Below, in pieces: positions 25,928-34,854 of a stretch of 64,000 bases of DNA; position 1 is the first letter of the stretch; each line of letters begins with the position of its first letter. The translations under genes were made by a program, and so were the position numbers. The DNA comes from G963669295 sp963669295 (GTDB taxonomy: Bacteria; Bacteroidota; Bacteroidia; Flavobacteriales_D; CALLUQ01), in contig OY769938.1 of NCBI GenBank assembly GCA_963669295.1, positions 930,001-994,000 on the forward strand, given 5' to 3'. Below the pieces are notes generated by a model. The model was given only the letters and a program-made list of their open reading frames with translations, had not been told where the DNA came from and did not search any database.

Positions 25928-27754
25928 ATGAAGAAGGTATTTTTTGCTATCACTGTGCTTTTTCCATCTTTTATGTTCGGGCAAAATGCCTTGAACTTTC
26001 CTCTTTCCAATCAATGCCCAGAAACTTCTGAAGAACAAATACGCACCTCCACTACTCCTGTAAATAATGGTCAACGTGCAGTTATTTGGTCAGAAGATTT
26101 TGGCAATGGTTTTCCCTCCGCATGGGCCATTGACGATATTTCTGGAATATGCCCCTGGGTCTATTCTACAGATGGTTCGTGGGGGCCATTTAATGGCAAC
26201 AATGGCGTTACCGCTGCTGCTGCCATCAATTCTACTACATCGGGAAATGGTTTTTTGATTTGTGACCCTGATTCGTCCAATAATGCCAATTTCGGACAAC
26301 CATCCTCTACCAACTATCAGTACCTTGAAACCTACTTTGCTACTGATGCTATTGACCTTACTGGTTTTCCTAATGTGCAATTAGAATTTGAACAGGCATT
26401 CCGCAAAAACAACGATGCAGACCTCATTGTTTCTGTGAGTAATGATAGCCTTGTTTGGACCGATTACTTTGTACAAGGTACTGTGCAAAATAATGCTTCT
26501 TCGGCTAACCCGGACCTTGTAACCATTGACATCTCGACTATAGGTGGCAATCAAGCAACTGTATACCTCAAAATAGGGTGGAATACCAGGGTATATTATT
26601 GGATGATTGACGACCTGCGTATTACTGATATTCCTAACGATGATATTGCCATGCCAGCCTCATGGTACGATGATTACATTGAATATCATCAATACCCTCA
26701 ACTGCAATGCCAACCTCTTGCCTTTTCGGGGCATATCATTAATATAGGCGCCAATGCACAAACCAATGTGCAAGTAAATGCAGCAGTGGTTGACCCCATG
26801 TTAGCCACAGTATTTAACGGTACCAGTGCTGGTATTACCCTTACCCCCCAAGAAGAGGATACGGTGACTGTGACCACCAATTACACTCCTTACGAGCCTG
26901 GTAATTACAGCGTACATTTTACTGCTACGCAAAACGAAACTGATATTGCCCCATTAAACGATAGCATTACCAAAGAATTTACCGTAACCGACTCCATTTA
27001 CGCGCGTGATAATGACACCTATATGGATCAATGGAACAATGGTGTTGATGGCAATGGCGATGCCAACGAATATTTGGTTGGAAATTTGTTTGAGGCCATC
27101 AATAATGATGCTGCTACTTCCGTTTCTGTATACCTGGGCACCAACACAGATACGAATGCCAATGTATTTGCCGAAATCTATTGGATTAACAATGGTAATT
27201 TCGATTTTCTGGCGCGTACCAATACCATTGCTGTAGTTGACTCTATGCGCGGCAATTTTGTAACGCTACCCTTTACAGGAGCTATTGGATTGGTGGCCGG
27301 ACAGGAGTATATTGCTGTAGCTGGACAAGACAGCGATAGCTTAGAAGTATGGGTTGGAAGAGCAAGTAACACAAGTCCTGATCAAACCGCTTTTTATTGG
27401 GATGGCCCTTTTAACCAGTGGTATGCTACCACGATGAGTCCTATGGTGCGGTTAAACCTTGTTTCTACCACTTCTATCGACGAATTAGATCGGCATCAAA
27501 TGATTTTAAGCAGCGCTCCTAATCCATTTCATGCTCAAACTACTATTTCCTATACATTACAAGAACCTTCGGATGTAACATGGGAAGTAAGAGACATTAC
27601 TGGAAAGCTTATTCAACACTCAACTACTAGATTTATGGGCGTTGGTCAACACCAGTTTCAACTCAATATGTGGCAAAGCAATGCGGGCATTTATTTCATT
27701 ACTGTTTTTGCCAATGGTAAAAGCGCCACTCAAAAGCTAGTAATTACCCCGTAA
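25928..27754 (+). CDS. T9SS type A cargo protein, tandem paralog 3 (divergent)
   Basis: A 608-residue secreted protein. I chose the ATG at 25928 because it begins a standard signal peptide (MKKVFFAITVLFPSFMFGQ); an in-frame upstream codon would add 11 residues before it and place the start inside the preceding terminator. The architecture is that of the neighbours: a jelly-roll-like region with VIWSEDFGNGFPSAW, a beta module, WNNGVDGNGDANEY in place of the usual block, and a type A sorting domain (APNPFHAQTTISYTL ... QKLVITP). It lacks the GHYGGPDA motif and its codon use is ordinary, so it is both more diverged and probably less expressed than the other three. Confidence 0.82.
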   Translation: MKKVFFAITVLFPSFMFGQNALNFPLSNQCPETSEEQIRTSTTPVNNGQRAVIWSEDFGNGFPSAWAIDDISGICPWVYSTDGSWGPFNGNNGVTAAAAINSTTSGNGFLICDPDSSNNANFGQPSSTNYQYLETYFATDAIDLTGFPNVQLEFEQAFRKNNDADLIVSVSNDSLVWTDYFVQGTVQNNASSANPDLVTIDISTIGGNQATVYLKIGWNTRVYYWMIDDLRITDIPNDDIAMPASWYDDYIEYHQYPQLQCQPLAFSGHIINIGANAQTNVQVNAAVVDPMLATVFNGTSAGITLTPQEEDTVTVTTNYTPYEPGNYSVHFTATQNETDIAPLNDSITKEFTVTDSIYARDNDTYMDQWNNGVDGNGDANEYLVGNLFEAINNDAATSVSVYLGTNTDTNANVFAEIYWINNGNFDFLARTNTIAVVDSMRGNFVTLPFTGAIGLVAGQEYIAVAGQDSDSLEVWVGRASNTSPDQTAFYWDGPFNQWYATTMSPMVRLNLVSTTSIDELDRHQMILSSAPNPFHAQTTISYTLQEPSDVTWEVRDITGKLIQHSTTRFMGVGQHQFQLNMWQSNAGIYFITVFANGKSATQKLVITP

Positions 27755-27776
27755 GGTAAAAATATCGTACTTACTG

Positions 27777-27816
27777 AAAGCCATCAATTTACCTGTAAAT
27801 TGATGGCTTTTTTTTA
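27777..27816 (+). terminator. Rho-independent terminator after paralog 3
   Basis: A 12-base perfect stem (GCCATCAATTTA at 27780-27791 with 27796-27807), loop CCTG and eight T. Confidence 0.92.
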
Positions 27817-27864
27817 TTAAATTGCATAGTAATTTGGAAACTCGTCTAATTAAATTCAAGAAGT

Positions 27865-29829
27865 ATGAAAAAAATTTACCTATTGGCATCGTCGATGCTC
27901 ATTGGAGGATTGGCATTTGGACAATATGCTACTCCTCAAGCCGATCATGTTTTCGGAAAACCGACTGTGGATGACGGCTACTCAACTCAACAATTGCGTG
28001 TAAGAGACGTTAATGAAAGAGGTTCTGCCTTCTGGACTGAAGATTTTAGCGGCATTGGAACTTTCCCCAACCCTACTGCAGGCCCAACCTTTACCACTGC
28101 TAATGGTGTTTGGACCGCAGGTGGTGTTGATGCTAACATTTGGAAGCACAGCTTTTTTAACACCAGTGGTGAATGGTCGGTAAACACCCCTAACTTTGCC
28201 TCTACTACTGCTGCTGACGGATTCATGCTATTCGATGCAGACTCTGTTAACTTTGTTGTTTCCCCTAACTATGTAGATCGTGCTGGTGATTTAACTTCAC
28301 CTTCTATCGATTTAAGTGGCCAGCCTACTGTAAAAGTAGAGTTTGAGCAATACTTGCGATACTGCTGTGCTGCAGCACTTGATTTATTCCTATCGGTAAG
28401 TACCGATGGTGGAAATTCCTGGACAGACTTTAATGTACTGGGAGGCCTACCTGTAAATCAAGCAGCGCCTAATCCTGAGTTGGTAGGTGTAAACATTACC
28501 AGTGTTGCTGCCAACCAACCCAATGTATTGTTGAAGTGGTCGTTTGGTGGTACTGGTGTTTCACACTACTTCTGGGCCATTGATGACATTAATCTTGTTC
28601 CTGCTCCCGATCATGACATGGAGCTTATTCAAAGCCGTTACTCATCGGCCAACAAATACTCTAACAGTGTAGGAGCAAATGGTCAGGACATTTGGTATAC
28701 CAAAACTCCTGTAGCTCATATTCAACCTTTTGAATATAAAGCTTACATCACGAACAATGGTGTACAGGTTGAAAACAACGTAACACTGGATGCTGAAGTA
28801 CTGGATGGTGCTATGAGTTCTGTGTATACTGGGTCAAGTGCCGGTGAGGTATTCAATCAGGCAGAATTTGATACTTTAACTGTTTCTACCAACTTCACGC
28901 CTCCGGGTACCCCTGAAGATTACACAGTTGCTTACAACGTAAACTACCCTGATCTTGCTACTGACGCTAACAATGTAGACAATGTAGATACGGCTGAGTT
29001 TATTGTAACCGATTTCGACTATGCCCGACATAGAATTGATGCCTATACGGGTGCTGGCCTATGGAACAATGAAACCGGTGGTATTTCCGATCCTTTTGAA
29101 ATGGGGCTTGCCTACCAGGTACAATCCAATGATCAATTGATTGGTCTTTCCATTGTTGTTGATAACAATACTGACCCGGGAGTAATTCTTTATGCTTCTA
29201 TTTATGAAGATCAAGGAGCAGGTTTCCAATTGATCAACACCACTGCTGGTACGATTGATGAAGTAGAAATTTTTGCTAACAATATTGCCTCTCCGGGCAC
29301 TGATCCTGTTTGTGTATTCTTCCCCATTCAGTATACCGCAACTGCAGGTGTACCATTTATTTGTGTTATCGGGCACTATGGTGGCCCCGAAGCCTTCTAC
29401 ATTGCCAATGGTGGTCCTTCTGACGACCAAACTTGCTACTTGTTAGATGGTACAGATAACACATGGTACTACGTTACTTCAACGCCATGGATTGAAGCTC
29501 ACTTTTCTGGTTCCAGCATGCAAAGTGTTTGTAATGCCAGTTCAGTAGGTGAGTCGGTAGCCAATAACGACAATTTATTGAGCCAAAACGTTCCGAATCC
29601 ATTCAATACCAATACTATGATTAACTATGTGTTGGAAGAGAATACTAATGTAAGCCTTGCAGTAACCGACCTTACTGGTAAGGTGGTTCATGTAGTGAAC
29701 AGAGGATCTCAATCGGCCGGTGTGCATAACATTAAGTTGGACGCAAAAGACTTTGCTCCAGGTGTATACTACTACACACTTACTACTGGCGATCAACGAT
29801 CTACTAAAAAAATGGTAGTAGCTAAATAG
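27865..29829 (+). CDS. T9SS type A cargo protein, tandem paralog 4
   Basis: A 654-residue secreted protein, the longest of the four. It has a signal peptide (residues 1-19, AFGQ) and a jelly-roll-like region nearly the same as in paralog 2 (DADSVNFVVSPNYVDR, YLRYCCAA, GGTGVSHYFWAIDDINL). A beta module follows, then GLWNNETGGISDPFE and GHYGGPEA. It ends in a type A sorting domain (NVPNPFNTNTMINYVL ... KKMVVAK). The short leader before the ATG is shared with paralog 2, which suggests recent duplication of gene plus control region. Function unknown. Confidence 0.85.
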   Translation: MKKIYLLASSMLIGGLAFGQYATPQADHVFGKPTVDDGYSTQQLRVRDVNERGSAFWTEDFSGIGTFPNPTAGPTFTTANGVWTAGGVDANIWKHSFFNTSGEWSVNTPNFASTTAADGFMLFDADSVNFVVSPNYVDRAGDLTSPSIDLSGQPTVKVEFEQYLRYCCAAALDLFLSVSTDGGNSWTDFNVLGGLPVNQAAPNPELVGVNITSVAANQPNVLLKWSFGGTGVSHYFWAIDDINLVPAPDHDMELIQSRYSSANKYSNSVGANGQDIWYTKTPVAHIQPFEYKAYITNNGVQVENNVTLDAEVLDGAMSSVYTGSSAGEVFNQAEFDTLTVSTNFTPPGTPEDYTVAYNVNYPDLATDANNVDNVDTAEFIVTDFDYARHRIDAYTGAGLWNNETGGISDPFEMGLAYQVQSNDQLIGLSIVVDNNTDPGVILYASIYEDQGAGFQLINTTAGTIDEVEIFANNIASPGTDPVCVFFPIQYTATAGVPFICVIGHYGGPEAFYIANGGPSDDQTCYLLDGTDNTWYYVTSTPWIEAHFSGSSMQSVCNASSVGESVANNDNLLSQNVPNPFNTNTMINYVLEENTNVSLAVTDLTGKVVHVVNRGSQSAGVHNIKLDAKDFAPGVYYYTLTTGDQRSTKKMVVAK

Positions 29830-29846
29830 CACTACTTCATAGTATA

Positions 29847-29896
29847 AAGCCTCCAGGTTCTGAATTAAGTTCAGCATGTCCTGGGGGCTTTTTTTA
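29847..29896 (+). terminator. Rho-independent terminator after paralog 4
   Basis: Outer stem GCCTCCAGG with CCTGGGGGC (one G-U pair), enclosing a small perfect hairpin CTGAA-TTAAG-TTCAG, then a run of T. The nested form differs from the three simple terminators before it. Confidence 0.85.
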
Positions 29897-29945
29897 TGCC
29901 CGAAACAACATTGCTTAATAAACTTAATAAAGAATAGGGATAAAG

Positions 29946-30707
29946 CTAACCGGCCGAAAGTTTGTCTTTCAAGGTTTTCATAAATTTGGAAGCATAAACA
30001 AATTCGTTGATTTCTTTGTTATCGGTGGTAATGATTTCTTCCTTGCTTCCTTGCCACCAATTTTCTCCTTTATAGATAAACGTAATGTGATCTCCTATTT
30101 CAATTACAGAGTTCATGTCGTGTGTAATTACCACGGTGGTGATGTTATATTTATAGGTGATCTCGCGAATAAGATTGTCGATAACAATAGAGGTTTTCGG
30201 ATCCAACCCCGAGTTGGGTTCATCGCAAAACAGGTACTTCGGATTCATGGAAATGGCCCTCGCAATTGCCACCCTTTTTTGCATACCGCCACTTATTTCT
30301 GATGGAAATAAATGATTCTTATTATCCAGGTTCACCACGTTCAAGCAGTAATTTACACGCTCCTTTTTTTCTTCGGCCGACATTTTGGTAAACAAGTCCA
30401 AAGGAAACCTCACATTTTCTTCTACTGTTTTTGAATCAAAGAGTGCACTACCTTGAAACAGCATGCCTATTTCTTTTCGCACTTCCTTTCGTTCCTTCTG
30501 ACTCATGCTCGAGAATACCCGTCCGTCATATATCACTTCTCCCTGGTCCACCTCATGTAACCCCACAATGCACTTGGTAAGTACTGATTTACCAGAGCCA
30601 CTTTGCCCGATAATTAAATTGGTTTTCCCTTGTTCGAAGACCACAGAAATATCGGAAAGGATTTGCGTTCCGCTGAACGATTTTGATATGTTCTTTACTT
30701 CGATCAA
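29946..30707 (-). CDS. mlaF: MlaF-like ABC transporter ATP-binding protein
   Basis: ATPase of the MlaFE-type (MCE-associated) phospholipid transporter that keeps outer-membrane lipid asymmetry. The 253-residue protein has Walker A (GQSGSGKS at 34-41), the signature ISGGMQKR, and Walker B with FCDEPNSGLDP, a form typical of MlaF/Ttg2A. Its ATG overlaps the mlaE stop by four bases on the same strand. The MCE substrate-binding gene is not seen next to it. Confidence 0.88.
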   Translation of the reverse strand: MIEVKNISKSFSGTQILSDISVVFEQGKTNLIIGQSGSGKSVLTKCIVGLHEVDQGEVIYDGRVFSSMSQKERKEVRKEIGMLFQGSALFDSKTVEENVRFPLDLFTKMSAEEKKERVNYCLNVVNLDNKNHLFPSEISGGMQKRVAIARAISMNPKYLFCDEPNSGLDPKTSIVIDNLIREITYKYNITTVVITHDMNSVIEIGDHITFIYKGENWWQGSKEEIITTDNKEINEFVYASKFMKTLKDKLSAG

Positions 30708-31453
30708 ATCAGCAACAATTGTGTTAAGATGTAGTTGGCTATCAGAATTAAGATACTGCTGTATACTACTCCTTTGGTACTGGAACGGCCTACTCCCAAT
30801 GCTCCTCCGCTAGCGTAATAACCATGATATGCAGGAATGGAGGTAATGATAAAAGCAAATACTGCTGTTTTGATCAATGCATAGGTTACGGAAAAGGGTT
30901 CGAATGCAAATTGAATCCCATAGATATAATCGGTAGAAGAAATAACTCCTGTTCCGATGCCTACCAACCAGCCACCAAAAACACCCAGAAACATGCTGAA
31001 GATGACCAAAAATGGCAAGATAAATACCGAGGCCAAAATTTTAGGGAGAATGATGTACCCGGCTGAGTTTACCCCCATAATGTCCATGGCATCTATTTGT
31101 TCGGTTACCCGCATCAACCCTATTTCAGAGGCAATGCTCGATCCTATTTTACCAGCCAATATCAAACAGATGATGGTAGGAGAAAATTCGAGAATAATGG
31201 ATTGTCGTGCTGTAAAGCCCACTGTATATTTTGGAATCCATGCACTGTCAATATTAGAAGCTGTTTGCAACGTAATTACAGCTCCCATAAACACGGAAAT
31301 GATGGCTACAATGCCCAGCGAGTTGAGTCCAAGGCTATCGATTTCGCGAAAGGTTTCCTTGCGATAAATGGATAGCTTTTCCGGCTTCGCGAAGAAAATG
31401 GACTTCAGCATTAAAAAGTACCGGCCTATGTGAAAGACTAAGTTCATAAACAA
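30704..31453 (-). CDS. mlaE: MlaE-like ABC transporter permease
   Basis: A 249-residue membrane protein of the MlaE/Ttg2B permease family, partner of the ATPase directly downstream. The helix with GLNSLGIVAIISVFMGAVITLQTA, the LEFSPTIICLILAGKIGSSIASEIG segment and ITSIPAYHGYYASGGALGVGRSSTKGVV are all family hallmarks. It would move phospholipid between inner and outer membrane together with an MCE protein encoded elsewhere. Confidence 0.9.
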   Translation of the reverse strand: MFMNLVFHIGRYFLMLKSIFFAKPEKLSIYRKETFREIDSLGLNSLGIVAIISVFMGAVITLQTASNIDSAWIPKYTVGFTARQSIILEFSPTIICLILAGKIGSSIASEIGLMRVTEQIDAMDIMGVNSAGYIILPKILASVFILPFLVIFSMFLGVFGGWLVGIGTGVISSTDYIYGIQFAFEPFSVTYALIKTAVFAFIITSIPAYHGYYASGGALGVGRSSTKGVVYSSILILIANYILTQLLLI

Positions 31454-31535
31454 CTCCCTGCTCGCTAAAATACGCTATAATACGTTGTTGCGGAAAATAA
31501 GGTTCAATAATTTTCCACCTACTGCGTTTAATTAT

Positions 31536-31543
31536 TAATTTTG
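31536..31543 (+). promoter_or_regulatory. Candidate -7 box before the mini-lipoprotein
   Basis: TAATTTTG, a perfect TAnnTTTG match, 17 bases before the ATG at 31561. Confidence 0.4.
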
Positions 31544-31560
31544 ATACAAACTGTGCATTC

Positions 31561-31716
31561 ATGAAAAACACTGTTATCATTGCTCTTTTATTAGGCTTTT
31601 TGATGGCTTCATCAGGGTGTTCACTTTTTCGCAAGAAAAATCGCTGCAATACTTGCCCTAAAGTAAGAGGTGCTATTGAAATGCCTCAACAGCATACCAC
31701 ATTTGCAAAGAAATAG
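31561..31716 (+). CDS. Mini-lipoprotein (51 residues)
   Basis: ATG at 31561 opens a 51-codon frame to TAG at 31716. Residues 1-19 form a clear type II signal peptide with lipobox SSGC, so Cys20 would be lipidated. The mature part is about 32 residues, basic (SLFRKKNRCNTCPK) with a Cys-x-x-Cys pair at 29 and 32. The frame ends one base before the likely start of the SprT-like gene, so the two are almost certainly co-transcribed. I do not know a named family. A perfect -7 box lies just upstream. Confidence 0.65.
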   Translation: MKNTVIIALLLGFLMASSGCSLFRKKNRCNTCPKVRGAIEMPQQHTTFAKK

Positions 31717-31717
31717 C

Positions 31718-32332
31718 TTGAATACTACTGCCCGACTTGTTCAATTGTTAGCCGAATACCTTCCTTCAGGAACTGAAAGTGCTGTGGCATTGTGGTTTGC
31801 TCCTCATGATGTAGAGCTTAAAATATCTAAGCCGAGGGCAACTAAGTTTGGTGATTACCGCCCCCCCATTCAAAAGGCACATCACCGCATTTCTATTAAT
31901 AATAACCTTAATCCGTACGCTTTTTTAATTACACTTGCGCATGAGTTTGCTCATCTCCTAAATTGGGAAAAGCACCAAAACACTGTAAAACCCCATGGCA
32001 TGGAATGGAAACGGGAGTTTCAACAATTGCTAATTCCATTCATGACCGATCAGGTATTTCCTCCTACTGTACTGCGTGCGCTGCAACAATACATTCAAAA
32101 TCCGCTTGCTTCAAGCTGCAGTGATGTAAATTTAATGCGGGTGTTAAAACAATTTGACGATACCAACACTACTCTGTTAGAACAAGTACCCCCTGGGGTT
32201 GTTTTTTCTCTCAATGGCAAACGTTTTTTCGTAAAAAGGGAAAAGTTGAGAAAACGTTTCAAATGTCAGGATATCCATTCAAAAAAGTACTATCTAATTA
32301 GTCCAATTGCGGAAGTGAAAATTCTCGGTTAA
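31718..32332 (+). CDS. SprT-like zinc-metallopeptidase-domain protein
   Basis: An SprT-like protein with the zinc motif HEFAH followed by LLNWEKH, and a beta-hairpin and basic region in the C-terminal half (KRFFVKREKLRKRFKC). I place the start at the TTG at 31718, directly after the stop of the mini-lipoprotein, giving 204 residues. A GTG at 31670 would add 16 residues but overlap the lipoprotein gene. SprT-like proteins of bacteria are poorly characterised; relatives in eukaryotes (Spartan) cleave DNA-protein crosslinks. Cytoplasmic. Confidence 0.8.
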   Translation: MNTTARLVQLLAEYLPSGTESAVALWFAPHDVELKISKPRATKFGDYRPPIQKAHHRISINNNLNPYAFLITLAHEFAHLLNWEKHQNTVKPHGMEWKREFQQLLIPFMTDQVFPPTVLRALQQYIQNPLASSCSDVNLMRVLKQFDDTNTTLLEQVPPGVVFSLNGKRFFVKREKLRKRFKCQDIHSKKYYLISPIAEVKILG

Positions 32333-32370
32333 AACCTTCTTTTTTATCGCCTTCAATGGTGCTTTTTTAT

Positions 32371-32378
32371 TAATTTTG
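32371..32378 (+). promoter_or_regulatory. Candidate -7 box before the aminotransferase
   Basis: TAATTTTG followed by C, a perfect TAnnTTTG match, 23 bases before the ATG at 32402. No TTG at the expected -33 distance. Confidence 0.45.
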
Positions 32379-32401
32379 CACCGCCTTAAAGCACATTAAG
32401 T

Positions 32402-33688
32402 ATGGAAACCACATTAGAACAGCAAACAGACCTGATTGTATCTGAAATGGCCGAGAACCTAATTGGTTCTGAGATCATAAAATTGGCTGGAGAAATCAAA
32501 GCCAAAATACGCGCTGGTGAGCAAATTTACAATTTCACTATTGGTGATTTTAATCCCAAGTTGTTTCCTATTCCCGATGAGTTAAAGGTAGCAATCATTG
32601 AAGCGTATCAAAACGATGAAACCAATTATCCCGCAGCCAATGGAATGCCTGAGTTACGAGAAGCAGTATCGAAGTTCATTCATACTACAGGAGGTTTCGA
32701 ATACCCTGCTGATCAGCTATTAATTTCGGGAGGTGCCCGGCCTTTGATTTATGCTACTTATCAAGCTCTGGTTGATCCTGAAGATGCAGTAATCTTTCCT
32801 GTGCCATCGTGGAACAACAACCACTACTCTCACTTAAGCGGTGCAAAACAAGTGTTGTTGGAAACCACTGCTGAGAATAACTTTATGCCTTCTGCTAAAG
32901 AGATTGAACCTTACATTAAGGAAGCCAGTCTCATTGCTTTATGTTCACCACTTAACCCAACGGGAACGACTTTCTCGAAAGAAGGGTTGGAAGAAATATG
33001 CGATCTTGTTTTAGCTGAAAATCAGCGTAGAGGACCTCATCAAAAGCCTGTATATTTATTATTCGACCAGATCTACTGGATTCTTACTTATGGTGAAACA
33101 AAGCACTATCATCCGGTAGCGCTTCGCCCAGCCATGAAGGATTATACGGTGTACATTGATGGCTTATCAAAAGCTTTTGCCGCCACTGGTGTACGTGTTG
33201 GATGGGCGATGGGGCCACAAAAGATCATTGATAAAATGAAAGCCATATTGAGTCATGTTGGTGCATGGTCGCCGAAGGCAGAACAAATGGCTGTTTCGCG
33301 TTACCTGCCTCAGGAAGCAGCAGTAACCAATTACCTCAACAACATTAAACAACAACTGAATGACCTGCTGGTTGCCTTTTACAATGGCTTTCAAGCCTTA
33401 AAACAGAAAGGGCATGGCGTAGACGCCATTACACCACAGGCAGCGCTTTATCTTACTGTTCGTTTCGATTTGAAAGGCAAGAAAACCGCAGAGGGCAAAG
33501 TATTGGAGAACACCGCCGACATTACGCAATACATTTTAAATGAAGCCAAGCTGGCAGTAGTTCCATTTTATGCCTTTGGCGCGTCTAAAGATTCTACCTG
33601 GTACCGCCTGTCGGTAGGTACAGCTTCAATGGATGCTATGGACGATATTTTTGCACAGCTAGAAAGTGCACTTCAAAAACTTAACTAA
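32402..33688 (+). CDS. Class I/II pyridoxal-phosphate aminotransferase
   Basis: A 428-residue fold-type I aminotransferase with the PLP lysine at Lys257 (DGLSKAFAATGVRVGW), Asn185 in SPLNPTGT, Asp222/Tyr225 in LFDQIYW, and a C-terminal Arg in the YRLSVG segment. It resembles the aspartate/aromatic aminotransferase group. The amino acid it uses cannot be fixed from motifs alone. manC starts three bases after its stop, so the two are likely on one transcript. Confidence 0.9.
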   Translation: METTLEQQTDLIVSEMAENLIGSEIIKLAGEIKAKIRAGEQIYNFTIGDFNPKLFPIPDELKVAIIEAYQNDETNYPAANGMPELREAVSKFIHTTGGFEYPADQLLISGGARPLIYATYQALVDPEDAVIFPVPSWNNNHYSHLSGAKQVLLETTAENNFMPSAKEIEPYIKEASLIALCSPLNPTGTTFSKEGLEEICDLVLAENQRRGPHQKPVYLLFDQIYWILTYGETKHYHPVALRPAMKDYTVYIDGLSKAFAATGVRVGWAMGPQKIIDKMKAILSHVGAWSPKAEQMAVSRYLPQEAAVTNYLNNIKQQLNDLLVAFYNGFQALKQKGHGVDAITPQAALYLTVRFDLKGKKTAEGKVLENTADITQYILNEAKLAVVPFYAFGASKDSTWYRLSVGTASMDAMDDIFAQLESALQKLN

Positions 33689-33691
33689 TTT

Positions 33692-34786
33692 ATGGCCAAC
33701 AACGAAAACAATTACTGTGTCATTATGGCCGGAGGCATCGGCAGCCGTTTTTGGCCGATGAGTCGTACTGAATACCCTAAGCAGTTTCATGATATTTTAG
33801 GCATTGGGCAAACATTGATTCAGCAAACGTATCATCGTTTCCGCAATATTTGTCCAAAGGAAAATGTCATCATTGTTACCAACGAACAATACAAAGCATT
33901 GGTGCTAGAGCAATTGCCTGATTTGCACGAAAGCCAGGTTATTAGTGAGCCCAGCAGAAGAAATACCGCTCCATGCATTGCCTATGCCTGTTATAAAATT
34001 GAAGAAAAAAACCCTAATGCCAACATTGTTGTTGCTCCCTCAGACCACTTAATTTTAAAAGAAGAAGCATTTGAAGAGATCATTCAAATTGCGCTTCAGC
34101 AAGCGGCCAGCAGCGATTGTTTGGTTACCCTTGGCATTAAGCCCAACCGCCCCGATACAGGCTATGGCTACATTCAGTTCATGGACTTTGAAGGAGCGCA
34201 AGATGAGCGAGTAAAAAAAGTAAAAACTTTTACCGAAAAGCCCGATCTTGAATCAGCACAAAACTTTCTTGACAGTGGTGATTTTTATTGGAATTCAGGC
34301 ATTTTCATTTGGAATTTGCAAAGCATCTTATCTGCTTTCAAACAACATCTTCCAGAAATCAACGACCTGTTTGCTGAAGGAAGAGGCAAGTACAATACCC
34401 CTGAAGAAACTTCATTTATTCAAGAAGCCTACCAGGTATGCACCAATGTTTCTATAGACTATGGGGTGATGGAAAAAGCCAAAAATGTTAATGTGGTGCT
34501 CTCCGATTTTGGATGGTCTGATTTAGGCACTTGGGGATCGTTGTATACCCACCTGGACAAAGACGCCAATGAAAATGGTGTTATTGGTAAAAATGTAATG
34601 ATGTATGATTCTTCCAATTGTGTAGTAAATGTGCCTACCGATAAGTTGGTGGTATTACAAGGGCTTGATGATTATATTGTTGTTGAATCGGATGGAATTT
34701 TACTGGTATGTAAAAAAGTAGATGAGCAAAAGATCAAGCAATTCGTCAACGACATCAAGATCAACAAAGGTTCTGAGTTTGTATAA
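33692..34786 (+). CDS. manC: Mannose-1-phosphate guanylyltransferase
   Basis: Makes GDP-mannose from GTP and mannose 1-phosphate for cell-surface polysaccharides. The 364-residue protein has the nucleotidyltransferase signature MAGGIGSRFWPMSR followed by YPKQF, then PSDH and FTEKP, and the expected SDFGWSDLGTWGSLY. It lacks the C-terminal phosphomannose isomerase domain of the bifunctional form, so it is the single-function type. Followed by a strong terminator. Confidence 0.94.
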   Translation: MANNENNYCVIMAGGIGSRFWPMSRTEYPKQFHDILGIGQTLIQQTYHRFRNICPKENVIIVTNEQYKALVLEQLPDLHESQVISEPSRRNTAPCIAYACYKIEEKNPNANIVVAPSDHLILKEEAFEEIIQIALQQAASSDCLVTLGIKPNRPDTGYGYIQFMDFEGAQDERVKKVKTFTEKPDLESAQNFLDSGDFYWNSGIFIWNLQSILSAFKQHLPEINDLFAEGRGKYNTPEETSFIQEAYQVCTNVSIDYGVMEKAKNVNVVLSDFGWSDLGTWGSLYTHLDKDANENGVIGKNVMMYDSSNCVVNVPTDKLVVLQGLDDYIVVESDGILLVCKKVDEQKIKQFVNDIKINKGSEFV

Positions 34787-34803
34787 AACCAATATATTCT
34801 TCA

Positions 34804-34838
34804 TAAAAAAGCCCCGCCTAAGGCGGGGCTTTTTTTAT
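34804..34838. terminator. Bidirectional terminator between manC and fumC
   Basis: An 8-base GC-rich stem (GCCCCGCC / GGCGGGGC, loop TAA) with six A on the left and seven T on the right. It serves both convergent genes. Confidence 0.93.
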
Positions 34839-34854
34839 GCTTTATCTTTCGCAG

